DNA of 64,000 nucleotides from Sphingorhabdus sp. YGSMI21 (GTDB lineage: Bacteria; Pseudomonadota; Alphaproteobacteria; Sphingomonadales; Sphingomonadaceae): assembly GCF_002776575.1 (NCBI RefSeq), contig NZ_CP022548.1, positions 3,611,001 through 3,675,000 on the forward strand, given 5' to 3'. The position numbers were made by a program, and so were the translations under genes. Shown here in pieces: positions 33,860 through 43,863 of the stretch (positions are counted from its first letter, which is position 1; every line of letters starts with the position of its first letter). Under the pieces are notes generated by a model. That model did not search any database. It saw only the letters and a list, made by a program, of their open reading frames with translations, and was not told the origin of the DNA.

Positions 33860-35182
33860 ATGGCAGACGGCGCCCGTTCCGATTCCCCGGCGGTCCAGAA
33901 ACAGCTCGACCGGCTGGAAATGCTCTCTCCCGGGCGCGATGTGCTGGGGCTGGAGCGGATTCGCGAGATTCTGGCGCGCCTCGACAATCCGCAGGACAGA
34001 CTGCCCCCCGTTTTCCACGTCGCCGGTACCAACGGCAAAGGTTCGACTTGCGCCTTTCTGCGCGCGGCGATCGAGGCGGAAGGGCTCAAGGCGCATGTCT
34101 ATACCAGCCCGCATCTGGTCCGGTTCAACGAGCGGATAAGGCTGGCTGGCAAGCTCATCGAGGACGACTATCTCGCCACTGTGCTCGCCCGGGTGCTCGA
34201 CAGCAGTGAGGATATCAACCCGAGCTTCTTCGAGGCCACCACCGCCGCCGCATTTCTCGCCTTCGCCGAAACACCGGCCGATGCCTGCATATTGGAAGTC
34301 GGCCTCGGTGGCCGGCTCGACGCCACCAATGTCATCACCAGCCCGGTCGCAACCGGCATAGCCGCGCTCGGCATCGATCATGAAGGCTTTCTGCTAAGCC
34401 CGGAAGAGGGCACGCCGGACGATCCGATGACCCGCATCGCGTGGGAAAAAGCCGGTATCGCCAAGAAGAACGCACCCCTGCTGACGCAAAAATATGCTGC
34501 GGAAATGCTGCACGCCATCGCCGATCATGCTGCAGATGTCGGGGCGCAGCATTTTCCCCGCGGCGAGGAATGGGATGCGGCGATTTACGAAGGCCAGCTC
34601 CACTACAAGGATCATGCAGAAAAGCTCAACCTGCCCCTGCCCGCCTTGGTCGGCGCGCATCAGGCGGACAATGCCGCGCTAGCCATCGCGATGCTGCGCC
34701 ATCAGGACAAGCTCGTCATCTCGGACGCCGCGCTCAAGGCGGCCATGGGCTGGGCGCAATGGCCCGGCCGGATGCATTTCCTGATTGCCGGACCGGTCAC
34801 CCATCTCCTGCCATCCGACGCGGAAGTCTGGGTCGACGGCGGCCATAATGTCAGCGCCGGCCTGGCCCTCGCCAAATATTTTGCCGACTATGAAGCGGGG
34901 TCAATCAATCTGGTCATCGGCATGCTGTCCAACAAGGACCCGGCGGCGATCATCGCGCCGCTGCACGAAAAGCTCGCCAGTGTGACGGTGATCCCCGTCC
35001 CCGGCCATGAATCGCATACTCTCGCTGATTATCCGGAAGCCGGTGCGCCGATGACCGAAGCAAGCGATGTCACAGCCGCGCTCCGGTCCCTGTCAAACGG
35101 ATCCGGCAAGACGGTCTTGATTGCAGGCTCGCTCTATCTGGCGGGCGAAGTGCTGAAAGCGAATGAACAAGTCCCCGATTAG
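33860..35182 (+). CDS. folC: Dihydrofolate synthase / folylpolyglutamate synthase
   Basis: 440 residues from ATG at 33860; a GTG directly before it (33857) is possible. It adds glutamate to dihydropteroate and folates. The P-loop is GTNGKGST in VFHVAGTNGKGSTCAFLRAA, followed by YTSPHLVRFNERIR, the Mg2+ region EVGLGGRLDATNVI and the C-terminal DGGHNVSAG. Its last 4 bases overlap the end of the convergent permease gene. Confidence 0.95.
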   Translation: MADGARSDSPAVQKQLDRLEMLSPGRDVLGLERIREILARLDNPQDRLPPVFHVAGTNGKGSTCAFLRAAIEAEGLKAHVYTSPHLVRFNERIRLAGKLIEDDYLATVLARVLDSSEDINPSFFEATTAAAFLAFAETPADACILEVGLGGRLDATNVITSPVATGIAALGIDHEGFLLSPEEGTPDDPMTRIAWEKAGIAKKNAPLLTQKYAAEMLHAIADHAADVGAQHFPRGEEWDAAIYEGQLHYKDHAEKLNLPLPALVGAHQADNAALAIAMLRHQDKLVISDAALKAAMGWAQWPGRMHFLIAGPVTHLLPSDAEVWVDGGHNVSAGLALAKYFADYEAGSINLVIGMLSNKDPAAIIAPLHEKLASVTVIPVPGHESHTLADYPEAGAPMTEASDVTAALRSLSNGSGKTVLIAGSLYLAGEVLKANEQVPD

Positions 35183-36882
35183 GCGCCCTTCAACGCGGTC
35201 TGATCAATCCCCGACCTGGCCCCGAGACGCGAAATGCGTATCCATTCGATAATGCAGATTATCACTGCGATTCCACCCATGAGCGTGGTCAGGATGAATA
35301 CCTGGAAATAACCCTGCTCCTCGATCATTTGGCCCAGTGCACCGCGGCCCAAGGTCCCGATCAGCATCGTAAGCGATGAAAGAAGCGCGTATTGGACCGC
35401 GCTATAGCCCTTGGCGACAATCGACGACAGATAGGCGACAAAGGCTGCTCCGGCGATACCGACCGCAATATTCTCACCGGCAATCGCCATCATCAGCTTC
35501 GCAAGCCCGGCATCCCCGCCAAGATTGGCAACCAGCCAGGTAAAGCCGGTTAAATCACTGACCGATTGCACCACTGCCCCGCCTCTAGCCAGATCGGCGT
35601 AGAGCAAGTTGGTCGCAGCTGCGAGCACAGCGCCCAGGGTAAGAGTCAACATGCGGCCCAGAGTGGTGAGCATATAGCCACCAGCCGCGAGACCGATCAT
35701 CAACGCGCCGATTCCGAAGAATTTCGACGCCACGGCCACTTCGTCCTTGGTATATTGAAGCTCGCCCAGATAGAATGGATAGGCAAAGCTACCCCAGATA
35801 GAATCCGTGATGCGATAAGTCAGAACCAGACCCAATATGACGATCAGCGCCCAGCCCAGCCGACCGACAAATTCGGTGAGAGGAAGTACCAGCGCGCGAT
35901 AGCCATGATCAAGAAATCGTCCGGCGGTCGATTCAGCGGGGACATCCTTGGTCAGAAGATATTGGCCCTTGCGTTCCAGGCGCACCAGAAATGCCGAAAT
36001 GAGGACGGGAATGACAACCGTTGCCACTACGATCAGCGGCCCCATCGTTGAGATGAATGCTACGGAATCCGGTCGCGTCTCCGGATCGCTTCCCAGCGAC
36101 CTGACCATGAAGGTTCCGACCGTCAGCAAGGCCCAGCCCCACAGGATTGCCACAGCCAGCAGCGCCCATCCTCGAACACGTGGATCAAGCTGGCCGGCTT
36201 TCCGCAGGCCGTGCTCGTCGGCCATTTCAGTGGCGGTCTGAACCTTTGTTTCTGCATCGGGCGCAAACAGGCCGGCAAAACCGATCAGAAGCATGACCGC
36301 TCCCATCGTCAGGTAAACGGTAGGCCAGTCGGTCCGCTCCGCAAGAAAGAGGGCGAATGCACCACCCACGAGTGCGGCGATCCGGTACCCCATTTGATAA
36401 ACGGTCGAAAGTATATCTATGGTCGCGACTTCATCTGCGACATCGACCCGCCATGCATCGATGACAACATCCTGCGTAGCTGACGCAAAAGCACCTATTC
36501 CCGCCAGCAAGGAAAACCATCCGATGGACGAAACTGGATTCAGCATCGCGAGAATAACCAGAATCGCACCGAGCAATAGTTGCGCCGTAACGATCCATTG
36601 CTTGCGCTTTCCCAGCTTTTTTAGAAGCGGAACGTCGATCCGGTCAAGCGCTGGCGACCAAAGAAATTTGAATGCGTAGGCCAATCCGATGAGCGAAAAA
36701 ACGCCCATTGTTTCTAGATCAACCTCGGCATCGGAGAGCCACGCATAGAGAGTCCCGAGAAGTAACGCGTAAGGTAAGCCCGCTGCAAAACCAAAGATTG
36801 TCATGAACAGCGTTTTGCGATTGCCCAGCGATGCAATGACTTTGCGCCAACCCGGCTTTTCGTTTGTTTCCGATGCGGTCAC
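35179..36882 (-). CDS. ampG: AmpG-like MFS permease (PAT family)
   Basis: 567 residues with about 14 membrane segments. The conserved start GFAAGLPYALLLGTLYAWLSDAE and the loop YAFKFLWSPALDRI, then ATQDVVIDAW, are AmpG/PAT signatures (import of anhydromuropeptides for cell-wall recycling). An insert of ~120 residues sits between the two six-helix halves, making it longer than E. coli AmpG (491). Substrate is inferred from family. It is transcribed alone, converging with folC. Confidence 0.88.
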   Translation of the reverse strand: MTASETNEKPGWRKVIASLGNRKTLFMTIFGFAAGLPYALLLGTLYAWLSDAEVDLETMGVFSLIGLAYAFKFLWSPALDRIDVPLLKKLGKRKQWIVTAQLLLGAILVILAMLNPVSSIGWFSLLAGIGAFASATQDVVIDAWRVDVADEVATIDILSTVYQMGYRIAALVGGAFALFLAERTDWPTVYLTMGAVMLLIGFAGLFAPDAETKVQTATEMADEHGLRKAGQLDPRVRGWALLAVAILWGWALLTVGTFMVRSLGSDPETRPDSVAFISTMGPLIVVATVVIPVLISAFLVRLERKGQYLLTKDVPAESTAGRFLDHGYRALVLPLTEFVGRLGWALIVILGLVLTYRITDSIWGSFAYPFYLGELQYTKDEVAVASKFFGIGALMIGLAAGGYMLTTLGRMLTLTLGAVLAAATNLLYADLARGGAVVQSVSDLTGFTWLVANLGGDAGLAKLMMAIAGENIAVGIAGAAFVAYLSSIVAKGYSAVQYALLSSLTMLIGTLGRGALGQMIEEQGYFQVFILTTLMGGIAVIICIIEWIRISRLGARSGIDQTALKGA

Positions 36883-36956
36883 CCGATACTCCTTAACCCG
36901 TTAACTATCGCCACTTAACGGTTATCTCGGGAAGTCCAAAATGAATTCGCTGCCCC

Positions 36957-37718
36957 TCACCCTTCAATAAGCTTCGCGGCGACAATCGGTCCAGCCCCCG
37001 GCCGCTGCACGATGATCGCATAGCGGTCCGCGCCACTGATGTTCAGATCCTCGCGCGACAGGACAAATCGCGCCGGCTTGCCACGCCAGCTGCCGAGATT
37101 GCGCTCCGCCTTGACCACATTGACATAATGCATCGCCCGCCCGCCATTTTCGCCCCGCCCCACGCGCACGATCTCCGACGAGCTGAGCGCAATCAGGGAT
37201 ACGCCGGCGAGATAGGCGGACCGGCCGCTGATCGTGACGATCATCCGGCCCTTGCTGTCGGTTGAAGTGCTGATCCGTGGCCCGTTCCGGTCGGCCCGCC
37301 GGACCAGCGAGCGGACGTCATTTTCCCGCGATCCAACCGCGCTGCCGGCGCCGTTGACCACCATTTGCGGGGTGTAGACCCCCGAACCTTCATTGCCCTT
37401 CGCCGCATAGGCCCGCTGCAAGCGCGTATTTTCCTCGCGCGCCAGCGTGTCTTTCCAGCCGAGCCGGTCCCAGTAGGTCACCGGCCGCGTGATCACCAGC
37501 AGGGAGCCGTCTTTTGCCAGCCGTCTGGCGAGCACATCTGCGGGGGGACAGGACGAGCATCCCTGGCTGGTGAACAGCTCGATGACGACGGGATTGGAGT
37601 GTTCGCCATCGTCGGCCACCGCAACCGCGCTGGCAGCAGAGATCGGCGCCAGTTGCGCGCCGACGATGCCGGCAAATGCCGATCCGCCAATCAACGCGCC
37701 CATGATGATCTTGCTCAT
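36957..37718 (-). CDS. Exported DUF1223 thioredoxin-like protein
   Basis: 253 residues from ATG at 37718, with GGAG 6 bases before it. A signal peptide precedes NPVVIELFTSQGCSSCPPAD, where the CxxC pair of DUF1223 lies (residues ~54-57), then TYWDRLGWKDTLA. The family is thioredoxin-fold and widespread in alphaproteobacteria, but without a known substrate. It is divergent from the RluB-like gene. Confidence 0.87.
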   Translation of the reverse strand: MSKIIMGALIGGSAFAGIVGAQLAPISAASAVAVADDGEHSNPVVIELFTSQGCSSCPPADVLARRLAKDGSLLVITRPVTYWDRLGWKDTLAREENTRLQRAYAAKGNEGSGVYTPQMVVNGAGSAVGSRENDVRSLVRRADRNGPRISTSTDSKGRMIVTISGRSAYLAGVSLIALSSSEIVRVGRGENGGRAMHYVNVVKAERNLGSWRGKPARFVLSREDLNISGADRYAIIVQRPGAGPIVAAKLIEG

Positions 37719-37812
37719 TTCCAACTCCGAACGGGTGACAATAGCTATTCGCGGCCATGAAACCAGAGGTTACAGATTGCAGCCAGCGCATTTTTCCGCC
37801 ATGGAACCGCCC

Positions 37813-38622
37813 ATGACCGAAGAGAAACCAGCCAAGATATATCGCGCAAAACCGACCCCCGGAGCGAAGGCCCCTGCAGCCGCCAAAGCGCCTGCGAGCG
37901 ATGTGCGCGAAGGGCAGCGCATTGCCAAACTCCTGGCCCGCGCCGGCGTGGCCTCGCGCCGCGAGATCGAGCGGATGATCGAGGCCGGACGGATCGAGCT
38001 GAATGGCAATCTGGTGGAACATCCCTCGCTACTGCTTAAGAACCTGACGGGGATAACGGTGGACGGCAACCCGGTTGCCGAACCGGCCCCGGCCAAACTC
38101 TATCGCTTTCACAAGCCCAATGGCTATCTGACCGCGGAACGCGACTTTTCCGGCAAGAAGACGATTTATGACGTGCTTCCCGAAATGGAGCGGATCATGC
38201 CGATTGGCCGTCTCGACATGAACACCGAGGGCCTGCTGTTGATGACCACCGACGGCGAGTTCAAGCGGCAGATGGAATTGCCGAAAAACGGCATCGAACG
38301 GTCCTACCGGGCGCGGACCTTTGGCGATATCACCCAGAACCAGCTGGAAGAACTCTACCGTGGCATCACCATCGAGGGCATGCATTATGGTCCGATCACC
38401 GCCAATCTCGAACGGCGCACCGGCCGCAACCAGTGGATCGAGCTGACGCTGACCGAAGGCAAGAACCGCGAAGTCCGCCGCGTGCTGGAACATTTCGGTC
38501 TGGAAGTCTCCCGCCTGATCCGCACCCGCTACGGTCCGTTCGTGCTCGGCGATCTGGAAAAAGGCCAGATCGAGGTCGTGCGCCAGCATGATCTGGTGCA
38601 GTTTAGAAAATCACTAAAATGA
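37813..38622 (+). CDS. rluB: 23S rRNA pseudouridine synthase, RluB-like
   Basis: 269 residues from ATG at 37813; ATG at 37801 gives four more residues. An Ala/Pro/Lys linker comes first, then an S4 RNA-binding domain (QRIAKLLARAGVASRREIER). The RsuA/RluB catalytic domain follows, with the catalytic Asp in PIGRLDMNTEGLLLMTTDG. This group makes pseudouridine in large-subunit rRNA (position 2605 in E. coli). RluB and RluE/RsuA are hard to separate without alignment; the S4 domain favours RluB/RsuA. Confidence 0.87.
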   Translation: MTEEKPAKIYRAKPTPGAKAPAAAKAPASDVREGQRIAKLLARAGVASRREIERMIEAGRIELNGNLVEHPSLLLKNLTGITVDGNPVAEPAPAKLYRFHKPNGYLTAERDFSGKKTIYDVLPEMERIMPIGRLDMNTEGLLLMTTDGEFKRQMELPKNGIERSYRARTFGDITQNQLEELYRGITIEGMHYGPITANLERRTGRNQWIELTLTEGKNREVRRVLEHFGLEVSRLIRTRYGPFVLGDLEKGQIEVVRQHDLVQFRKSLK

Positions 38623-38640
38623 TTGGTTGGGTTAGAGTAT

Positions 38641-38712
38641 CCGTTCGTGCTGAGCCTGTCGAAGCACATGGTGTGAACGGAAACGGTCCTTCGACAAGCT
38701 CAGGACGAACGG
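38641..38712. repeat. REP-like inverted repeat, type 'cttcgacaagctcagg'
   Basis: The left arm CCGTTCGTGCTGAGCCTGTC and the right arm CTTCGACAAGCTCAGGACGA pair over 24 bases. This is a very common repeat style in sphingomonad genomes. It lies between the pseudouridine synthase gene and rsmD, 6 bases before the latter's start. Confidence 0.88.
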
Positions 38713-38718
38713 CGTAAG

Positions 38719-39276
38719 ATGCGCATAATTGCAGGGACCTGGCGCGGCCGGAAAATCGTCGCTCCGAAAGGCGAAACCACCCGCCCGACCGCCGACCGCA
38801 CGCGCGAGCGGCTGTTCTCCATGCTGACCAGCCGGCTGGGCGATTTTGAGGATTTGCAGATATTGGACCTGTTTTCCGGCTCGGGCGCGCTGGGACTGGA
38901 AGCGCTGTCACGCGGCGCGGCGCACTGCACCTTTGTCGAGCAGGATCCCGATGCGGTTCGGGCGCTGGAAAAGAATATCGAAACGCTCGGCGCCGATGCC
39001 GATGTCCGGATCGGATCGGTCCTGCATCTCGGCGCCGCCCGCAAGCCCTATGACCTGATCCTGATGGATCCGCCCTATGAATCGGGAGCCGGCGCGGTGG
39101 CGCTGGACAAGCTCACTCGGCATGGCTGGTTCGCGCCATCAAGCTGGATCGCGGTGGAAACATCACGCCATGAAAATGTCGAGGTCAAGGGATTTGATCT
39201 GGATTGCGTCCGCGACAGCGGCAAGGCGCGAATTCATCTCCTGCGCCCCGCTCCATCGTCACAAGCGGAGGATTAG
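38719..39276 (+). CDS. rsmD: 16S rRNA (guanine-N2)-methyltransferase RsmD
   Basis: 185 residues. It methylates G966 of 16S rRNA. The SAM site is ILDLFSGSGALGLEALSRGA and the catalytic NPPY-type motif is LMDPPYESG. The N-terminal RIIAGTWRGRKI and TRPTADRTRERLFSML are diagnostic. It shares its last 4 bases with a convergent small ORF. Confidence 0.96.
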   Translation: MRIIAGTWRGRKIVAPKGETTRPTADRTRERLFSMLTSRLGDFEDLQILDLFSGSGALGLEALSRGAAHCTFVEQDPDAVRALEKNIETLGADADVRIGSVLHLGAARKPYDLILMDPPYESGAGAVALDKLTRHGWFAPSSWIAVETSRHENVEVKGFDLDCVRDSGKARIHLLRPAPSSQAED

Positions 39277-39398
39277 CCGCCCATCATCGTCAGGACCGAC
39301 GCCGTTTCGTCATGATCCTGATGGACCGTCGAATAGATGCTGGCGCCAGCCATCATCAGGGTGGCGACAATCGCGCTGGTAAAAAGTCTCTTGCTCAT
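39273..39398 (-). CDS. Small exported-looking protein of unknown function
   Basis: 41 residues, ATG at 39398 with GGAG 6 bases before it. A basic start, MSKRLFTS, is followed by a hydrophobic stretch (AIVATLMMAGASIYST) and a polar end (VHQDHDETASVLTMMGG). Possibly a short secreted or membrane-tethered peptide. Convergent overlap with rsmD by 4 bases. The good ribosome site is the main support; homologues should be sought. Confidence 0.5.
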   Translation of the reverse strand: MSKRLFTSAIVATLMMAGASIYSTVHQDHDETASVLTMMGG

Positions 39399-39539
39399 GT
39401 TCTGCTCCATTGGCGTGCCGGTTCCGGCATTTGAGACGTAAATGGTGCGGCGCAGCAAAAATTGCAACCTGCCCTTTCGGTCATGTCAAAAATGATATTG
39501 GCCTTGCCGCCCGCGCCGATGTTCCCTAACTGTTCACCC

Positions 39540-41837
39540 ATGTCCGAACCTGTCAAACAACCGCAAGAGAATGATCCCCCCTATGTCCGGGGATTGAACG
39601 CGCCACAGCGTCAGGCCGTCTTGACCAGCGAAGGGCCGGTGCTGGTGCTGGCAGGTGCAGGCACTGGCAAGACCGCCGCCCTCACCCGCCGGATCGCCCA
39701 TATCGTCTATTCCCGCAAGGCCTGGCCGAGCGAAATTCTGGCGGTGACCTTTACCAACAAGGCCGCCCGCGAGATGAAGGAGCGGATCGCGACGATTGTC
39801 GGCGAGAATTTCGAAGGCATGCCGTGGCTCGGCACCTTCCACAGCATCGGCGCGAAAATGCTCCGCCGCCATGCCGAGATGGTCGGCCTGCAGAATAATT
39901 TCACCATTCTCGACACCGATGACCAGATAAGGCTGCTCAAGCAGCTGATCCAGGCCGAGGACGTGGACGACAAGCGCTGGCCCGCCCGGATGCTCGCCGG
40001 CCTGATAGACCAGTGGAAGAACCGCGGCCTCAATCCGCAGGATCTCGATGCCAACGAGGCCGAGCGCTATGACAATGGCAAGGGCCAGCATTTCTACACG
40101 CTTTATCAGGCGCGGCTGAAAGCCCTCAACGCCTGCGATTTTGGCGACTTGCTGCTGCATTCGCTGAACCTGCTCAAAAATCACCGCGAAATTCTGGAAC
40201 GCTACCAGAGGCAGTTCAAATATATATTGGTCGACGAATATCAGGACACCAACAGCTCGCAATATCTCTGGCTGCGGCTGCTCGCGCAGAGCCACAAGAA
40301 TATCTGCTGCGTCGGCGATGATGACCAGTCGATCTACAGCTGGCGCGGCGCGGAAGTCGCCAATATCCTGAAATTCGAAAAGGATTTTCCCGAAGCCACG
40401 GTGGTCAAGCTGGAGCAGAATTACCGCTCGACGCCGCATATTCTCGCCGCCGCATCGGGGCTGATCAATCACAATAGCGGTCGCCTCGGCAAGACCCTGT
40501 GGACCGAAGAAACCGAAGGCGACAAGGTGCAGGTGATCGGCGTCTGGGATGGTCCGGAAGAAGCCCGGCGCACCGGCGACGAGATCGAGGCGCTGCAGCA
40601 GATCAAACAGGTCTCGCTGAACGATATCGCAATCCTCGTCCGCGCCCAGTTCCAGACCCGCGAGTTCGAGGATCGTTTCATCTCGATCGGCATGCCGTAC
40701 AAGATCATCGGCGGTTTCCGCTTTTACGAACGCGCCGAAATCCGCGATGCCTTGGCCTATCTGCGCGTCATCACGCAACCTGCGGATGACCTCGCTTTCG
40801 AGCGGATCGTCAACACACCCAAGCGCGGCCTGGGCGACAAGACGGTCGAAAAAGTCCACCGTCTGGCCCGCGCACAAGGCATTCCGCTGGCCGCAGCGGC
40901 GCTCAGCATCTGTGATACCGATGAACTGCCACCGCGCGCGCGCAACACTTTGCTCGAGCTGATGCGCAATTTCGGCCGCTGGCGCGAAATGGCGGCGGAT
41001 ACCGATCATGCCGAACTCACCCGGATCGTGCTCGACGAATGCGGCTATACGACGATGCTGCAGGCCGACCGCTCGACCGAAGCCGCTGGCCGTCTGGAGA
41101 ATCTGACCGAGCTTGCCCGCGCGATGGAAGAATATGAGACGCTCGGCGATTTCCTCGAACATGTCAGCCTGGTCATGGACAATGATGCCCGCGACGACGA
41201 GCCCAAGGTCACGATCATGACCATGCACGGCGCCAAGGGTCTGGAATATGACCATGTGTTCTGCGCCGGCTGGGAGGAAGGCGTCTTCCCCTCGCAGCGC
41301 AGCCTCGACGAGGGCGGCAATGCCAGCCTCGAGGAAGAACGCCGCCTCGCCTATGTCGCGATCACCCGGGCGAAAAAGAAATGCACGATTTTCCACGCCG
41401 CCAACCGGCGGATCTACGGCCAGTGGACCAGCTCGATTCCCTCGCGCTTCATCGACGAGCTGCCGAAGGACCATGTCGAGCATGAAAGCAGCATGAGCGG
41501 CGGCGAAAGCCTGTGGCGCGCCAACTGGAGCGAGAATAGCGACCCCTTCGCCCATCTCGCCGCGACCAACGCGACCAGAGCCGGCAAACGCGGCCCCGGC
41601 TGGCAGCGTGCGGCATCCTCTAACTTCGACAAGAATCCCCGCGTCATCAAGGAAGCCCGCCGCAGCGCCGTATCCCTCGGCAACAAGGGCCGCGACGATG
41701 TCACGGTCGGCATGCGCGTCTTCCACACAAAATTCGGCTATGGCGAAGTGAAGGTGAAGGAAGGCAACAAGCTGGAAATCGCGTTCGAGAAGTCGGGCGA
41801 CAAGCGGGTTCTGGACAGTTTTGTCGAGGTGGCTTGA
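39540..41837 (+). CDS. uvrD: UvrD/PcrA-type DNA helicase
   Basis: 765 residues from ATG at 39540. A superfamily 1 3'-5' helicase used in nucleotide-excision and mismatch repair. Walker A is GAGTGKTAAL (after LNAPQRQAV), motif II is DEYQDTN, then GDDDQSIYSWRGA, QNYRST, TMHGAKGLEYDHVF and VAITRAKK. The C-terminal ~100 residues end in a Tudor-like PcrA/UvrD tail (DVTVGMRVFHTKFGYGEVKV). An upstream in-frame start (39462) is less likely because it adds a hydrophobic, low-quality stretch. Confidence 0.96.
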   Translation: MSEPVKQPQENDPPYVRGLNAPQRQAVLTSEGPVLVLAGAGTGKTAALTRRIAHIVYSRKAWPSEILAVTFTNKAAREMKERIATIVGENFEGMPWLGTFHSIGAKMLRRHAEMVGLQNNFTILDTDDQIRLLKQLIQAEDVDDKRWPARMLAGLIDQWKNRGLNPQDLDANEAERYDNGKGQHFYTLYQARLKALNACDFGDLLLHSLNLLKNHREILERYQRQFKYILVDEYQDTNSSQYLWLRLLAQSHKNICCVGDDDQSIYSWRGAEVANILKFEKDFPEATVVKLEQNYRSTPHILAAASGLINHNSGRLGKTLWTEETEGDKVQVIGVWDGPEEARRTGDEIEALQQIKQVSLNDIAILVRAQFQTREFEDRFISIGMPYKIIGGFRFYERAEIRDALAYLRVITQPADDLAFERIVNTPKRGLGDKTVEKVHRLARAQGIPLAAAALSICDTDELPPRARNTLLELMRNFGRWREMAADTDHAELTRIVLDECGYTTMLQADRSTEAAGRLENLTELARAMEEYETLGDFLEHVSLVMDNDARDDEPKVTIMTMHGAKGLEYDHVFCAGWEEGVFPSQRSLDEGGNASLEEERRLAYVAITRAKKKCTIFHAANRRIYGQWTSSIPSRFIDELPKDHVEHESSMSGGESLWRANWSENSDPFAHLAATNATRAGKRGPGWQRAASSNFDKNPRVIKEARRSAVSLGNKGRDDVTVGMRVFHTKFGYGEVKVKEGNKLEIAFEKSGDKRVLDSFVEVA

Positions 41838-42058
41838 GCCGCATTCCGGCACATCAGCCTGCCTCAAGGCGCGACCGGGGCATGACTGCAGAAATTTTTA
41901 TAACAACAGTTTGACCACAGTGACAGTAACCCGCCCTCGATATTTCAGAAAAACGAAAATATCTGATTGTATTGCCGGATTATGCTTTCTATGACTCGAT
42001 GGTCTTGGCCACTTTTCGTTAATCGCGGAAGAAAATCGGCCAGGCGAAAACGGGGGCA

Positions 42059-42862
42059 ATGCAAATATTAATCTGTGCAAGTTACGTCGCTTTGCTGGCG
42101 AGCGGGGTTATGAATGCGCAATCCGCTATGCCGGAAATGCATGTTGAAGCCGCGTCTGACGAGTTGACGGCCGAAGAGCCGCAGTCGCCGGCACCGGTTG
42201 AAGCGCCGATGGCTCCCGCAGAAACGACCCTGACGGAAGAGCCCGTCCCCACCCCCGAAGTCCAGCCGGCCGAAGAAGTCCAGACCGCTACGCTCCGCGA
42301 AGGCACGCGGGTAGTGGTGATGATGAATGACGAAATCTCTACGATGGAGAGCGTTGTCGGCGACCGGTTCGGTGTAACCGTCCTGCATGACGTTGTTGAG
42401 CACGACACCGTCGTCATCCCTCAGGGAGCCACCGGATATGGCGAAGTCACCTTCCGCTCCGGCAAAGGCGGCTTTGGCAAACCCGGCATATTGGGCATCG
42501 CGCTGAGGCAAGTGGAAGTCGGCGAGACGATCTACGCTCTCGACGGTCGATATCGCGAGGAAGGCGGGAATAAAAATACCGCAGTGGCTGCAACATGGTT
42601 CGCAGTGGGAGTGTTCTCGGGCTTCATCAGGGGAAAGCCCGGAGTCATTCCAAAGGGTCGGGAATTAAGGGCCCGGACGGGAGAAGACATAGATTACGTC
42701 ATCGGAGCCGCCCCTCCACCGGTGTCGGTTCCCGAATATCCGGAACAAGCCGAACAACGGAAATGGGTCAATGACGTTGAAATTACGCCATCACTTTTGC
42801 CTACCGAAGAACATCAACAATCAATCAATAAGCAGCTTCCGGCTCAGCCGGAGTCTGAATAA
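42059..42862 (+). CDS. Exported protein of unknown function, VirB10/TrbI-like beta domain
   Basis: 267 residues. A short signal peptide (LICASYVALLASGVMNAQSA) precedes a Pro/Glu/Ala-rich linker to ~residue 75. The following domain reads GTRVVVMMNDEISTMESVVG, DTVVIPQGATGYGEVTFRS and GIALRQVEVGETIYALDG. That pattern resembles the soluble beta-barrel of VirB10/TrbI-type proteins and related periplasmic proteins; the assignment is tentative. First of three consecutive exported-protein genes. Confidence 0.72.
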   Translation: MQILICASYVALLASGVMNAQSAMPEMHVEAASDELTAEEPQSPAPVEAPMAPAETTLTEEPVPTPEVQPAEEVQTATLREGTRVVVMMNDEISTMESVVGDRFGVTVLHDVVEHDTVVIPQGATGYGEVTFRSGKGGFGKPGILGIALRQVEVGETIYALDGRYREEGGNKNTAVAATWFAVGVFSGFIRGKPGVIPKGRELRARTGEDIDYVIGAAPPPVSVPEYPEQAEQRKWVNDVEITPSLLPTEEHQQSINKQLPAQPESE

Positions 42863-42883
42863 ATTTAAAAACAGGGAGTTGTC

Positions 42884-43711
42884 ATGAAAATATCACCATC
42901 AATCGCTGCGATCGCAGCAGTTCTTTCCGTTTCCATCGGTTCTGCCACGCTCGCGCAGGATAGCGTATCGGAAGATATGGCCGCCACGGAAGCAGAAGCT
43001 CAGGCGATCGATTCCGAAACGGAAGATACCGCTGACAGCGCCATGGAAGCCGTTGCCACAGACAATGAGGCGCAGACCGATACCGCGGACGACGTAGCGG
43101 AAACAGTCACCACGGACAATGCGCCGGAAACAGCGGCTATGGATGCAGCGCCCAAACCAAGCTGCGAACTGCATATTTTCCCGACGCTCGAAGGCCAGGC
43201 GCTGACGACCAGCCTGCTGAGCGGGTTCGGCATTGTCGGCGCGGTCGCGGATGCAGCGGCGAACAAGGATCGCAACATTAGCGAAGCGGAATATCTGAAA
43301 GAAGCCCTCGGCCCCCGCCTGCAGGTCCAGGCGCTGAAATCGCTCGATCTGGTCGAGGAACTGAACCTGGAGCCGTCGCAGATCATTTACCAGACACCGA
43401 TTGCAGACCGCAAGATTACAACCAAAGCAAAAACCCGGCTGACCTCTTCCGAGGCGCCTTGCTATGTCGAACTTATCGTAACCCAGAATTTCTATACGAA
43501 AAAAGCGATTTACGGGCGTTCGCTCAATAACCGCTTTGTCTTCAAGGATTTCCGCAATGGAAAAACCGAAACCAAGCTGGTCAAGGGGCGCGGTGGCAAC
43601 GGCCTTTCCCATTTCCCGCCGAAAACCACGGATGAAACCGAAGCGGCAGAACAGGATCTGCGCGAGGCATTTGCAAAGAACTTCACGGAATTCGCCAAGA
43701 AATTCAAGTGA
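42884..43711 (+). CDS. Exported protein of unknown function with acidic linker
   Basis: 275 residues, unrecognised. A signal peptide (AAIAAVLSVSIGSATLAQ) leads to a highly acidic Ala/Glu/Asp/Thr-rich repeat-like linker (residues ~25-90), then a compact domain starting CELHIFPTLEG with a second Cys in SSEAPCYVELIV. Strong AGGGAG ribosome site. 22 bp after the previous gene, so cotranscription is likely. Confidence 0.7.
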   Translation: MKISPSIAAIAAVLSVSIGSATLAQDSVSEDMAATEAEAQAIDSETEDTADSAMEAVATDNEAQTDTADDVAETVTTDNAPETAAMDAAPKPSCELHIFPTLEGQALTTSLLSGFGIVGAVADAAANKDRNISEAEYLKEALGPRLQVQALKSLDLVEELNLEPSQIIYQTPIADRKITTKAKTRLTSSEAPCYVELIVTQNFYTKKAIYGRSLNNRFVFKDFRNGKTETKLVKGRGGNGLSHFPPKTTDETEAAEQDLREAFAKNFTEFAKKFK

Positions 43712-43863
43712 CGCAAACGGATCATCAACAGACCGAGGTGGCCACCGGAAAAACCGGCGGCCACTCTCGCTCAGCTTCGGCCTGATCGATCCTATGACAC
43801 GTGATCTGACGTGACCTGTATCTGTTTCATCCACCGTCGGCAAAATCATATCAGGAGGCAAAA

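Noticed and set aside
32900..34381. 493-residue minus-strand frame opposite accD and folC
   Set aside because: Passes through a palindromic repeat and two certain genes.
39534..41867. 777-residue minus-strand frame opposite uvrD
   Set aside because: Mirror frame of a certain gene, no motif, no ribosome site.
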